From positions 4,030,001 to 4,094,000 of the forward strand of contig NZ_CP082923.1 of NCBI RefSeq assembly GCF_019931575.1: DNA of 64,000 bases, read 5' to 3'. Made by a program: the position numbers and the translations under genes. Shown here one piece after another: positions 18,029 through 26,447 of this stretch (its first letter is position 1; the number at the start of each line of letters is the position of its first letter). Below the pieces are notes generated by a model that saw only the letters and a list, made by a program, of their open reading frames with translations, made no database searches and had not been told where the DNA came from. The stretch comes from Caulobacter segnis (GTDB lineage: Bacteria > Pseudomonadota > Alphaproteobacteria > Caulobacterales > Caulobacteraceae).

Positions 18029-20980
18029 ATGGCGTTGAAACACAAGCTGCTCCTGGCAACGACGATGCTGGGTGGGCTGACGGTGTTCGCACCCTCCGTG
18101 ACTCTGGCGCAAACCGCGCCGGCCGCGGACAACACCTCGGTTGAGGAAATCGTGGTCACCGGTTCGCGCATCCGTCGCGACACCTTCAACGCCCCCGTGG
18201 CCATGTCGGTGATCAGCGGCGAGCAGATCCGTGACTCGGGCAACACGTCGATCGCCGAGACGCTGCTCGACGTTCCGATGATCAACGCCAACACCAACGC
18301 CCAGAACTCGTCCAGCTCGCTGTACCTGTCCGGTCAGGCCCGCGCCGACATCCGCGGCCTGGGCGCCTCGCGCACGCTGGTTCTGATGGACGGTCGCCGC
18401 ATCGTCTTCTCGGACGCCTCGTCGCCCGCCGTCGACCTGAACCTGATCCCGTCGATGATGGTCGAGCGCATCGAGACCGTCGCGGGCGGCGCTTCGGCCG
18501 TCTACGGCTCGGAAGCCATCGCCGGCGTCGTCAACGTGCTGATGAAGAAGAAGTACGACGGCTTCGAACTGGACGCCCAGTTCGGCGCCTCGCAGGAAGG
18601 CGACGGCCGTGAGCGCCGCATCTCGTTCCTGGCCGGTCACGCCTTCCTGGACGGCCGCCTGAACGTGCTGGCCGGCGGCGAGGTCTCGCACTCCGACCCC
18701 GTCTGGCAAAAGGATCGCGACTGGGCCCTGCCGGGCATCCGCCGCAACACCCTGGCCACGCCGCAGACCATCATCCCCAACAGCCGCTCGAACACCGCCC
18801 CGACGGCGACGTTCCAGCTGCTCGGCGGCGCGGTTGGCACGGCTCGCTCGGTCACCCTGGACTACCGCGACCCGACCAAGGTGGTGCGCCTGAGCGCCCC
18901 CTGCTCGACCCCGACGGTCCAGCCGACCTGTCAGGACGAAGCGCTGATCTACAGCGGCATCTACAACGCGCTGCAGGGCGAGAACAACCGCAAGACGTTC
19001 CGCACCTATATCGACTACGAAATCAACGACAACGTGAAGGCGTTCCTGGACGTCAGCTACGCCAAGGTGAAGGGCTACGGCTACTTCCAGCCGCCGTTCT
19101 CGTCGGCCGTTGGCGGCGGCACCATGCCCGTCACCCTGAAGGGCGACAACGCCTACCTGGCCGGCACGGACGCCACGGCGACGGCCCTGCGCACCGAGTG
19201 GCTGGCCGCGGGCAAGGCCCTGACCTCGACCTCGACCGCCCAGGTCGGCAAGTTCTGGGTCGAGTTCGGCGGTCGTAACGTGATCACCGACCGCGACACC
19301 ACCCGTCTGGTCGCCGGCATGGAAGGCAAGTTCAACTTCCTGGACCGCAACATCCACTGGGATTGGTACGGCCAGTACGGCGAAACCGGCGGCGCGACGA
19401 CCTCGCTGAACGTTCCGAACGTGGCGCGAGTCCAACAAGCCACCGACGCCGTCCTGCTGAACGGCCAGATCGTCTGCCGCGACGCCACCGCGCGCGCCAA
19501 CGGCTGCCAGCCCTGGGACCTGATCCACGGGGGCTCGGCCGCCGCCATCGCCTGGACCAACGCCCAGTCGACCACCGACCAGAAGGTCAAGCAGACGGTC
19601 CTGTCGGGCAACCTGTCGACCGACCTGTTCAACCTGCCGGCCGGTCCGGTCGGCGTGGCCGCCGGCCTCGAGTACCGCAAGGAACAAAGCAGCTTCGAAC
19701 AGGACGCCCTGGGCGCCTCTGGCGCGCTGTTCTTCAACGCCATCGGCGCCCGCAAGGGTAAGTACGACGTGCGTGAAGCCTATGGCGAAATTCGCGTCCC
19801 GCTGCTGAAGGACGTGATCCTGGCCGACGACCTGTCGCTCGAGTTCGCCGGCCGCGCCGCCGACTACTCGACGATCGGTCACACCAAGCAGTACGAGATG
19901 CGCGCGCTGTGGGCTCCGGTCCGCGACGTCCGCTTCCGCGCCAGCCAGGGCAGCGCCGTCCGCGCCCCGAATATCGTCGAGCTGTTCTCGCCGCAAAGCG
20001 TGAACTTCACGACGGCCGCGATCGACCCCTGCGACAAGGACGCCTACGCCGGCGCCTCGGCCACGCAGAAGGCCGCTCGTAACGCGACCTGCGCCGCCGC
20101 CATCCCGGGCTGGAACCCGGCGACCTTCGTGTCGAACATCGGTACGGGCCGCTCGTCGCTGCAACTGACCCAGGGCGGCAACCCGGAACTGGGTCCGGAA
20201 ACGGCCAAGACCTACCAGCTGGGCGTCGTCATCCAGCCGCGTTGGATCCCGCGCCTGTCGGTCTCGCTGGACTTCTTCAAGTACAACATCTCGGATCAGG
20301 TCGGCACGATCCCGATCAACACCCTGTTCCAGCAGCTGTGCTATGACTCGACCCAGGCCTACGCCAGCAACCCGTTCTGCGCTCTGATCGTCCGCGATCC
20401 GACCGGCACCAACGGCGGCGGCGTGGTCGGCGGCGTGAAGACGGTCAGCCTGACCAACCAGAACGTGGCCAAGATCAAGGTCGAGGGCTGGGACGCGTCG
20501 GCCGAGTACGGCTTCAACACCGAAGACCTGTTCAAGCGCGACCTGGGCTCGCTGGCGTTCCGCGTCGACGCGACCTGGATGTACCGCTGGGCCCTGCAAG
20601 GCCTGCCGGGCCAAGCCTACACCCAACTGGCGAACAACATCTCGAACGCCACGCCGGAGTGGAAGGCCCAGGGTTCGGTGCAGTGGAGCTACAACAAGTT
20701 CTCCGCGGCCTGGACCACGCACTACATCGGCTCGATGGCCTCGACGACGGCCTTCACGCCGACCCAGCTGGACCCGTACTACACGGGCGACTACTGGAGC
20801 CACGACGTGCGCGCCAAGTACGAGATCGACGACAAGCTGCAAATCCGCGGCGGCATCCAGAATGTCACCAACGAGACGCCGCCCTACCTGCCGGAAACCC
20901 TGACGGGCACGGGCACGGGTTCGTCGAGCTACGACAACCGCGGCCGCTACTACTATGTCGGCGTGACGATGCGTTACTAG
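18029..20980 (+). CDS. TonB-dependent outer-membrane receptor
   Basis: A 983-residue active transporter of the outer membrane energised by TonB-ExbBD. The signal peptide ends near VTLAQ (residue 28). The TonB box region is EEIVVTGSRIRR (about 39-50). The plug follows (QADIRG-like ARADIRGLGASRTLVLMDGRR; GGASAVYGSEAIAGVVNVLMKKK, about 145-175). A long beta-barrel ends with an aromatic residue (YYVGVTMRY). Caulobacters carry many such receptors for sugars and siderophores; the ligand cannot be read from the sequence. Codon choice is strongly biased, as in highly expressed genes. A strong terminator follows. It has no adjacent regulator or enzyme. Confidence 0.95.
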   Translation: MALKHKLLLATTMLGGLTVFAPSVTLAQTAPAADNTSVEEIVVTGSRIRRDTFNAPVAMSVISGEQIRDSGNTSIAETLLDVPMINANTNAQNSSSSLYLSGQARADIRGLGASRTLVLMDGRRIVFSDASSPAVDLNLIPSMMVERIETVAGGASAVYGSEAIAGVVNVLMKKKYDGFELDAQFGASQEGDGRERRISFLAGHAFLDGRLNVLAGGEVSHSDPVWQKDRDWALPGIRRNTLATPQTIIPNSRSNTAPTATFQLLGGAVGTARSVTLDYRDPTKVVRLSAPCSTPTVQPTCQDEALIYSGIYNALQGENNRKTFRTYIDYEINDNVKAFLDVSYAKVKGYGYFQPPFSSAVGGGTMPVTLKGDNAYLAGTDATATALRTEWLAAGKALTSTSTAQVGKFWVEFGGRNVITDRDTTRLVAGMEGKFNFLDRNIHWDWYGQYGETGGATTSLNVPNVARVQQATDAVLLNGQIVCRDATARANGCQPWDLIHGGSAAAIAWTNAQSTTDQKVKQTVLSGNLSTDLFNLPAGPVGVAAGLEYRKEQSSFEQDALGASGALFFNAIGARKGKYDVREAYGEIRVPLLKDVILADDLSLEFAGRAADYSTIGHTKQYEMRALWAPVRDVRFRASQGSAVRAPNIVELFSPQSVNFTTAAIDPCDKDAYAGASATQKAARNATCAAAIPGWNPATFVSNIGTGRSSLQLTQGGNPELGPETAKTYQLGVVIQPRWIPRLSVSLDFFKYNISDQVGTIPINTLFQQLCYDSTQAYASNPFCALIVRDPTGTNGGGVVGGVKTVSLTNQNVAKIKVEGWDASAEYGFNTEDLFKRDLGSLAFRVDATWMYRWALQGLPGQAYTQLANNISNATPEWKAQGSVQWSYNKFSAAWTTHYIGSMASTTAFTPTQLDPYYTGDYWSHDVRAKYEIDDKLQIRGGIQNVTNETPPYLPETLTGTGTGSSSYDNRGRYYYVGVTMRY

Positions 20981-21031
20981 GACAGGCGCTTCCGCCGGGC
21001 CTTCGGGCCTGGCGGGACACCGTCGAAACGG

Positions 21032-21062
21032 AAAGGGGACGCCTCGGCGTCCCCTTTTTTGT
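21032..21062 (+). terminator. Rho-independent terminator of the TonB receptor gene
   Basis: A 12-bp stem (AAAGGGGACGCC with GGCGTCCCCTTT, 21032-21057) is followed by a T-rich run to 21062, 52 bases after the receptor stop codon. Confidence 0.9.
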
Positions 21063-21087
21063 TGTTCGATCTCGGGAGGAGCGACGC

Positions 21088-21510
21088 TCAGTCCAGGTCG
21101 CGGGGACCGAAAGAGTGGGGCAGCAGGGACCAGAAGGCGACCCGCTCGGTCGGCGCGCCGCCCTGCACCGAGATGATCTCGCAGGTCTGGCCGGCGAACT
21201 CGGCGATGCGCTGGCGGCAGCCGCCGCAGGGCTGGACGACGGCGTCGGTGCCGGCCGCGATCAGGACCTTGGCGATGCCGCGCGAGCCGCCGGCCGTGAT
21301 CATCGCCCCGATCGCCGTCTGCTCGGCGCAGGTCCCGACCGGATAGGCGGCGTTCTCGACATTGACGCCGTAGTGGACCCGTCCCTCGTCGTCGATCACC
21401 GCCGCGGCCACCGTGAATTTCGAATAGCGCGCGTACGATCGCGACAGCAGGTCCGGCAGGATCCGCGCGGCTTCGATTTCAAGGTCGGTCGGAGAAGTGA
21501 CGGCGCTCAT
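21088..21510 (-). CDS. cdd: Cytidine deaminase
   Basis: A 140-residue homotetrameric-type enzyme that deaminates cytidine and deoxycytidine in pyrimidine salvage. The zinc site is complete: C and catalytic E in VGTCAEQTAIGAM, and PCGGCRQRIAEF. The substrate motif NVENAAYP is present. The start at 21510 (MSAVTSPTDLE) follows CAGGGAA; an upstream in-frame start at 21555 adds 15 residues and has no ribosome-binding site. It is convergent with the receptor gene. Confidence 0.95.
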   Translation of the reverse strand: MSAVTSPTDLEIEAARILPDLLSRSYARYSKFTVAAAVIDDEGRVHYGVNVENAAYPVGTCAEQTAIGAMITAGGSRGIAKVLIAAGTDAVVQPCGGCRQRIAEFAGQTCEIISVQGGAPTERVAFWSLLPHSFGPRDLD

Positions 21511-21599
21511 GGCGTTCCCTGCCTCCCGGCGGGATCGCGCCGGGGACAGAGGCAATCAGCCGCAGCGACCCAAATCAAGTGAAAAAAGTAAGCGGCCTC

Positions 21600-21872
21600 T
21601 TACGTTTCTCCGGGCGCCGTGGCGATGATCGAAAGGGCGTGGACGGGGCCCGCCAGCTCGTCGGCCAGCACCTTCATGACCATGCGCTGGCGCATCACCC
21701 GGGCCTTGCCCGCGAAGGCCTCGGCCTCGATCCGCAGGTTGAAGTGACTTTCGCCCGAACCGCTGTGGCCGGCATGGCCGTGGTGGCGGTCGCTGTCGTC
21801 GACCAATTCCAGGCGAGAGGGCGAAAAAGCCTCGGTCAACTTGCTGCGAACGGTGTCGGCGACGGCGCCCAT
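21600..21872 (-). CDS. BolA family protein
   Basis: A 90-residue BolA-like protein (RSKLTEAFSPSRLELVDDSDRHHGH, then GESHFNLRIEAEAF, and RMVMKVLADELAGPVHALSIIA). The His in the HxxxxG-type loop and the invariant C-terminal His are present. BolA proteins partner monothiol glutaredoxins in Fe-S trafficking. I chose ATG at 21872 with AAGAG seven bases upstream; a TTG at 21893 would add seven residues. It is divergent from the J-domain gene with 59 bases between starts. Confidence 0.9.
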   Translation of the reverse strand: MGAVADTVRSKLTEAFSPSRLELVDDSDRHHGHAGHSGSGESHFNLRIEAEAFAGKARVMRQRMVMKVLADELAGPVHALSIIATAPGET

Positions 21873-21931
21873 GATGCGACTCTTGCTTGTCAATCCTTGA
21901 ACGGAAATAGCGCGAGACTACTCTAGACGCC

Positions 21932-22588
21932 ATGAACCGGCCGTTCGAGTACCGTCCCAAATTCACCGACATCCGGGTCCGGCCGCCCAAGAAGGGCGAG
22001 GACGACCCGGTGAACGACGTCCTGGGCCTCAAGCCCGGCGAAAAGCGCTGCGATCATCCCGACTGTCGTTTGGCGGGATCGACCAAGGCGCCGAAGTCGC
22101 GCGACCTGCCAAACCAGCACTACTGGTTCTGTCAGCAGCACGCGGCCGAGTACAATAAGAACTGGAACTTCTACGCCGGCATGAGCGAGGCGCAGATTCG
22201 CGCGGCCCAGGAGGCCGAGCGGATGACCGGCGGTCGTCCGACCTGGAGCTTCAAGGCCGACGCCAATTCGCGCGAGGCCGCCGCCGCCGCCGCCCGCGAC
22301 GCCCGCGCCTTCGCCGACCCGTTCGGCATCTTCCGCGCCCAGCAGCGCCGCGCCGAATCACAGCGCACGGCCGCCGAACGCAGCCTGGGCAAGCTGGAGC
22401 GGCAGGCCCTGGCCGACCTGGACCTGGAAGCCGGCGCCGACAGCGCGGCGATCAAGGCCAAGTACAAGGAGCTGCTCAAGCGCTGCCACCCCGACGCCAA
22501 CGGCGGCGACCGCAGCGCCGAGCACAAGCTGCAGCGGGTCATCAAGGCCTACAAGCAGCTGCAGAAGTCGGGAATGGTGAAGTCCTGA
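21932..22588 (+). CDS. J-domain protein (DnaJ-like)
   Basis: A 218-residue protein with a C-terminal J domain (about residues 160-218). The HPD motif is in KRCHPDANGGDRS, preceded by the basic helix II AIKAKYKELLK. The N-terminal half has a Cys/His cluster (CDHPDC, HYWFCQQHAAEYNKNWNFY) that could bind metal, then a charged helical linker. It lacks the G/F and zinc-finger domains of DnaJ, so it is a specialised DnaK cochaperone. In many alphaproteobacteria this gene sits between bolA and cobS; here cobS is about 7 kb away. Confidence 0.92.
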   Translation: MNRPFEYRPKFTDIRVRPPKKGEDDPVNDVLGLKPGEKRCDHPDCRLAGSTKAPKSRDLPNQHYWFCQQHAAEYNKNWNFYAGMSEAQIRAAQEAERMTGGRPTWSFKADANSREAAAAAARDARAFADPFGIFRAQQRRAESQRTAAERSLGKLERQALADLDLEAGADSAAIKAKYKELLKRCHPDANGGDRSAEHKLQRVIKAYKQLQKSGMVKS

Positions 22589-22592
22589 CGGC

Positions 22593-22964
22593 CTAGCCAT
22601 CCTGGATGTCGAAGCGGGCCACCTTGCCGTCGCGCAGGTGGAAGACGTGGCCGACCGTCTTGTCCTTAAGGCCGTGCGCCTGATCCTGGCTCGGCGCGCC
22701 GTCGAGGTTGCGGATCGTCTGGATCACCTCGGCGACCACCGCCCCGTCCTCGGCGCGCTGGAAGGCCACGGGCTCGACATGCGGGCTGATCAGGCTCCAT
22801 TGACGCGTCCAGTAGGCGCGGACGCCCTCGTGGCCATGGACGTGGCCGCCGTCCATCCCGTTGGCCCAGGCGACGTCGTCGGTCAGCTGGCGCAGCACCC
22901 CGTCGATGTCGCGGGCGTTGAAGCGCGCGTAGAGCCCTTCGATCACGCGGATTTCGTCGTCCAT
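22593..22964 (-). CDS. SnoaL/NTF2-like protein
   Basis: A 123-residue protein of the NTF2-like (SnoaL/DUF4440) fold: a helical start (DDEIRVIEGLYARFNARDIDGVLRQL), the WAN/DGG loop, then beta strands ending GHVFHLRDGKVARFDIQDG. Members include isomerases, dehydratases and stress-linked proteins, and the function here is unknown. It is divergent from a MarR-type gene, with an 18-bp inverted repeat between them, so it is the probable target of that regulator. Confidence 0.82.
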   Translation of the reverse strand: MDDEIRVIEGLYARFNARDIDGVLRQLTDDVAWANGMDGGHVHGHEGVRAYWTRQWSLISPHVEPVAFQRAEDGAVVAEVIQTIRNLDGAPSQDQAHGLKDKTVGHVFHLRDGKVARFDIQDG

Positions 22965-23004
22965 GGCGGCGCTCCTGGCCTGTCGGGTGTTGCGGAAACG
23001 GATT

Positions 23005-23022
23005 TACATATGCACATATGTA
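23005..23022. promoter_or_regulatory. Inverted repeat, probable MarR operator
   Basis: TACATAT and ATATGTA form 7-base arms around GCAC. The site lies between the starts of the divergent SnoaL-like gene (22964) and MarR-type gene (23057), where an autoregulatory operator would be expected. Confidence 0.65.
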
Positions 23023-23056
23023 TCTCGACGAGAACGCGCGCAAGGGGCCGGACGTG

Positions 23057-23503
23057 ATGGAACTGGACGTACTTTCGACGCCGGGACACCTGATCAGCCT
23101 GGCGTCGCGCGGCTTCACGCGGCTGAGCGAGGCGCGGCTGAAGCCGCTGGGCTTCGGCGTCGGTCACCTGCCGGTGCTGGTCGCGCTGCGGGACGGCCAG
23201 GCCAGCACGCAGCGGGATCTCGCCCGCTTCGCCCGCACCGAGCAGCCGCCGATGGCCCAGATGCTGGCCCGCATGGAGCGCGACGGCCTGATCGCGCGCA
23301 CGCCCGACCCGGCCGACGGCCGCAGCAGCCTCATCACCTTGACCCAGGCCGCCCAGGCGCGCCTGCCAGACGCCATCGACACCCTGCTTCAGGGCAATCG
23401 CGAGGTGCTGAGCGGCTTCACCGACGCGGAGACCGCGCAGCTGGTCGACCTGCTGACCCGCCTGATCGCCAACTTGGACCGGATCGCCAGCGCCGAGGGC
23501 TAG
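23057..23503 (+). CDS. MarR-family transcriptional regulator
   Basis: A 148-residue winged-helix protein. The helix-turn-helix is in STQRDLARFARTEQPPMAQMLARMERDGLI and the wing in RTPDPADGRSSLITLTQAAQ. No conserved Cys near the N-terminus, so a ligand-responsive rather than thiol-based regulator is likely. The start at 23057 (MELDVLSTPGHL) has AAGGGG eight bases upstream; an in-frame ATG at 23018 lies inside the operator palindrome and is unlikely to be used. It is divergent from the SnoaL-like gene. Confidence 0.88.
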   Translation: MELDVLSTPGHLISLASRGFTRLSEARLKPLGFGVGHLPVLVALRDGQASTQRDLARFARTEQPPMAQMLARMERDGLIARTPDPADGRSSLITLTQAAQARLPDAIDTLLQGNREVLSGFTDAETAQLVDLLTRLIANLDRIASAEG

Positions 23504-23537
23504 CCCCTTGCCGCACCCGGCGCGCGCACCTATAAAA

Positions 23538-23556
23538 CATATACGAAACGTATATG
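23538..23556. promoter_or_regulatory. 19-bp palindrome before the ParD-like gene
   Basis: CATATACG and CGTATATG form perfect 8-base arms around AAA. TATAAA at 23531-23536 just upstream could be the -10 box. An in-frame ATG at 23554 falls inside the palindrome, which argues that translation starts at the later GTG. Position and symmetry fit autoregulation by the ParD-like protein. Confidence 0.7.
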
Positions 23557-23568
23557 CCGGAGTGTTCC

Positions 23569-23814
23569 GTGGGCATCGTCAATATCGAGGATGAGCTGCA
23601 TGAGCAGCTGCGTCGGGCCAGCAAGGCCTCGTACCGGTCGATCAACGCTCAGGCGGCGTTCTGGATCAGGATCGGCATGCTGTGCGAGCTGAACCCGGGC
23701 CTGACCTTCCAAGAACTGGTGGCGCGCGAGCTGAAGGCGGCGGGCGTCGACGCCGTCGATCCCGCGGCTGCCCCGCCCCTGAAAGACGTTGGCCTGGCGA
23801 AGACCCCCGCATGA
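23569..23814 (+). CDS. ParD-like antitoxin-type protein
   Basis: An 81-residue protein (GIVNIEDELHEQLRRASKASYRSINAQAAFWIRIGMLCE) like the ParD-like family of type II toxin-antitoxin proteins: a ribbon-helix-helix DNA-binding start and a short acidic tail. I favour the GTG at 23569, with GGAG six bases upstream, over the ATG at 23554, which sits in the operator. Its stop codon overlaps the ATG of a methionine aminopeptidase gene (ATGA), so the two are translationally coupled. No classical toxin is adjacent. The pairing with MAP suggests that it regulates that gene. Confidence 0.82.
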   Translation: MGIVNIEDELHEQLRRASKASYRSINAQAAFWIRIGMLCELNPGLTFQELVARELKAAGVDAVDPAAAPPLKDVGLAKTPA

Positions 23815-24557
23815 CCATCGAGCACGAGGACCAGCTGGAGAAGCTGCGCATCGTCGGCAATCTGGTGGCCCGCACCCTGGCCGCGATGGGCGCGGCGCTG
23901 GAGCCGGGCATGACCACCAAGGAGCTGGACGATATCGGCCGCGCCCTGCTGGAAAAGGACGGCGCCCGCTCGGCCCCGGAGCTGACCTACAACTTCCCGG
24001 GCGCGACCTGCATCTCGGTCGGTCCCGACTGCGCGCACGGCATCCCTGGCGACACGGTGGTAAAGGCCGGCGACCTGATCAATATCGACGTCTCGGCCGA
24101 GCTGGACGGCTATTTCGGCGACACCGGCGCCAGTTTCGCCGTCCCGCCAATCACCAAGCGCGTCGAGCGCCTGTGCCGCGACGGCCGCCGGGCGATGTGG
24201 GCCGGCATCCGGGCCGTCAAGCCCGGCGCGCGCCTGAACGAGATCGGCCGCTCCATCGAGACCTTCGCCCAGAAGAACGGCTACAGCCTGGTCCGCAACC
24301 TGGCCAGCCACGGCGTCGGCCGCTCGCTGCATGACGAGCCGCGCGAGATCGCCACCTGGAACGAGCCGCGCGACCGCCGGCTGATCCCCGAGGGCCTGGT
24401 CTTCACCATCGAGCCGTTCCTGTCGCTGGGCGCGGACTGGGTCGAGGAGCTGGACGACGGCTGGACACTGCGCCCGCCGCGCGGTCAGCCCACGGTGCAG
24501 TACGAACACACCCTGGTCGCCACCCGGAACGGCCCGGTGGTCCTGACCCTGATCTAG
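23811..24557 (+). CDS. map: Type I methionine aminopeptidase
   Basis: A 248-residue metalloenzyme that removes the initiator Met. All five metal ligands are present: D93 (NIDVS), D104 (FGDTG), H167 (SHGVG), E201 (TIEPF) and E232 (QYEHT); H76 (AHGIPG) is the catalytic His. Length is normal for a type I enzyme without N-terminal extension. It overlaps the ParD-like gene by 4 bases. It may be an accessory copy; another housekeeping map outside the window would be expected if so, but this cannot be judged here. Confidence 0.93.
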   Translation: MTIEHEDQLEKLRIVGNLVARTLAAMGAALEPGMTTKELDDIGRALLEKDGARSAPELTYNFPGATCISVGPDCAHGIPGDTVVKAGDLINIDVSAELDGYFGDTGASFAVPPITKRVERLCRDGRRAMWAGIRAVKPGARLNEIGRSIETFAQKNGYSLVRNLASHGVGRSLHDEPREIATWNEPRDRRLIPEGLVFTIEPFLSLGADWVEELDDGWTLRPPRGQPTVQYEHTLVATRNGPVVLTLI

Positions 24558-24631
24558 CCCGTAGGTCGTTGCAGCCAGCGACGATATGATCCCCGCCTAG
24601 TCTCCACTCTTGCGGAACACGGAAGACCGGG

Positions 24632-25570
24632 ATGGATCGTATCGAAGCGATGCGCGTGTTCGTCGCCGCGCTGGACGAGGGCAGCCTGGCGGGCGCGGGA
24701 CGACGGCTGAACCGCTCGCCGGCCGCCGTCAGCCGGGCGATCGCCTTCCTGGAAGGCCATGTCGGGGTCGAGCTGCTGCATCGCACGACCCGCACCCTGC
24801 GGCTCAGCGAGGCGGGTGAGCGCTACGCCCCGGCCTGCCGCCGCATCCTGACCGACCTGGAGGAGGCCGACCTCGCCGCCATGGGCGAACGCTCGGCCCC
24901 GCGCGGGACCCTGACCCTCTCGGCCCCGCCGATCAGCGGCGAGGACATCCTGCGGCCGGTCATCGACGCCTATCTGGAGGCCTTCCCCGCCGTCTCGGTG
25001 AACCTGCTGCTGCTGGACCGCCCCGTGAACCTGGTCGAGGAAGGCGTCGACGTCGCCCTGAGGGTCGGCCACCTGCCGGACTCCGCGTTGATCGCGACGC
25101 GGATTGGCGGCGACGTGCGGCGGGTCGTGGCCGCCTCGCCCCGCTATCTGGAGACCCATCCGCGCATCGCCGAGCCCGCCGACCTGGCCAAGCACCAGAT
25201 CGTCACCACCACCCATTTCGGCCACGACACCTGGGTCTTTCCGCCCGGTCCCGGCGAAGCGATCGCCCGGTCGGTGCGCTTCAAGCCGCGCCTGGTGGTC
25301 AACAGCGTGCGCGCGGCCCTGGCCTCGGCGGTCGCCGGCGTGGGGGTGACGCGGCTCTACACCTATCACGTCGCGCCCCGCGTCCTGGACGGCTCCCTGC
25401 GGATCGTGCTGCGCGACGCCGAGCCGCCGCCCCTGCCCGTCCACCTGATCACCCCCCAGGGCCGGACCTCGACCCCGAAGGTGCGGGCCTTCCTCGACTT
25501 CGCCACGCCCCGGCTGAAGGCGGCCTTCGCGGGCCTGTCGGCGGACGCCGAGGCCCTGGCGGTCGACTGA
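24632..25570 (+). CDS. LysR-family transcriptional regulator
   Basis: A 312-residue LTTR of the CrgA/DsdC-like subgroup. The winged helix is in MDRIEAMRVFVAALDEGSLAGAGRRLNRSPAAVSRAIAFLEGHVGVELLHRTTR (residues 1-54). The effector domain (about 90-295) starts with GTLTLSAPPISGEDILRPVI. LTTRs of this type usually control a neighbouring oxidoreductase. The SDR, tautomerase and nitronate monooxygenase genes lie downstream on the same strand, starting 142 bases away. It is not divergent from them, so regulation of the cluster is only a guess. Confidence 0.93.
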   Translation: MDRIEAMRVFVAALDEGSLAGAGRRLNRSPAAVSRAIAFLEGHVGVELLHRTTRTLRLSEAGERYAPACRRILTDLEEADLAAMGERSAPRGTLTLSAPPISGEDILRPVIDAYLEAFPAVSVNLLLLDRPVNLVEEGVDVALRVGHLPDSALIATRIGGDVRRVVAASPRYLETHPRIAEPADLAKHQIVTTTHFGHDTWVFPPGPGEAIARSVRFKPRLVVNSVRAALASAVAGVGVTRLYTYHVAPRVLDGSLRIVLRDAEPPPLPVHLITPQGRTSTPKVRAFLDFATPRLKAAFAGLSADAEALAVD

Positions 25571-25712
25571 AACATTCTCTCGCCTTGCGGAAGAGTAACC
25601 GCCGCAAGGCGGCCATTCAGTTGCTTCGTGGATGAACCGACATTGACGCTCATCGGTCCAGCAAGGACCTCCGGCCGCGATCACCGGGCCGGGAACGTCA
25701 TCGAGGCAAGTC

Positions 25713-26423
25713 ATGAGCAACGCACAGAAGGTCGCCATCATCACCGGCGCGTCGCAGGGCATCGGCGCGGAACTGGTCAAGGCGTATCGGGACCGGAACT
25801 ACCGCGTGGTCGCCACGTCCCGCTCCATCCAGCAGGGGACCGACCCCGACATCCTGGCCGTCGCCGGCGACATCGGCGACCCGGCCACCGCCGACCGCAT
25901 CGTCGCCGAGGCCTTGGCCCGCTTCGGCCGCGTCGACACCCTGGTCAACAACGCCGGGATCTTCCTGGCCAAGCCGTTCACGACCTACACGACCGACGAT
26001 TTCGCGGCCAAGGTCTCGACCAACCTGGCCGGCTTCTTCCACATCACCCAGCGCGCCGCCACGCAGATGCTGAAGCAGGGCTCGGGCCATATCGTCAGCA
26101 TCACCACCAGCCTGACCGACCACGCCGTCGCCGACGTCCCCTCGATGCTGGCCAGCCTGACCAAGGGCGGGATCAATTCGGCGACCAAGTCGCTGGCCAT
26201 CGAGCTGGCCGACAAGGGCGTGCGGGTGAACGCCGTCTCGCCGGGCGTGATCCGCACCCCGATGCACGCCCCCGAGACCCACGCCTTCCTGGCCGGCCTG
26301 CACCCGGTGAACCGCCTGGGCGAGATCCGCGATGTTGTCGACGCCGTGCTCTATCTGGAAGGCGCCGGCTTCGTGACGGGCGAGATCCTGCACGTCGACG
26401 GCGGCCAGAGCGCCGGTCACTAG
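25713..26423 (+). CDS. SDR-family oxidoreductase with atypical active site
   Basis: A 236-residue Rossmann-fold short-chain dehydrogenase/reductase. The cofactor motif is TGASQGIG (residues 11-18) and NNAG is at 79-82. Catalytic Ser is plausible in SITTSLTD, and Lys is K151. The Tyr four residues before this Lys is replaced by Ala147 (SMLASLTKGGINSATKSLA), so the usual YxxxK motif is missing. The C-terminal VTGEILHVDGGQSAGH is normal. It may be non-catalytic or use another residue. Start at 25713 has GAGGCAAG upstream. It leads a same-strand cluster with a tautomerase and a nitronate monooxygenase. Confidence 0.9.
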   Translation: MSNAQKVAIITGASQGIGAELVKAYRDRNYRVVATSRSIQQGTDPDILAVAGDIGDPATADRIVAEALARFGRVDTLVNNAGIFLAKPFTTYTTDDFAAKVSTNLAGFFHITQRAATQMLKQGSGHIVSITTSLTDHAVADVPSMLASLTKGGINSATKSLAIELADKGVRVNAVSPGVIRTPMHAPETHAFLAGLHPVNRLGEIRDVVDAVLYLEGAGFVTGEILHVDGGQSAGH

Positions 26424-26447
26424 GCTAGGGCCGAGAGGAGAACCGCC

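Noticed and set aside
17987..20842. A 951-codon open frame on the minus strand opposite the TonB receptor
   Set aside because: It is a shadow frame caused by high GC and codon bias; the plus-strand receptor has full domain structure, signal peptide and terminator.
23554..23568. ATG at 23554 as start of the ParD-like gene
   Set aside because: It sits inside the operator palindrome; GTG at 23569 has GGAG six bases upstream.
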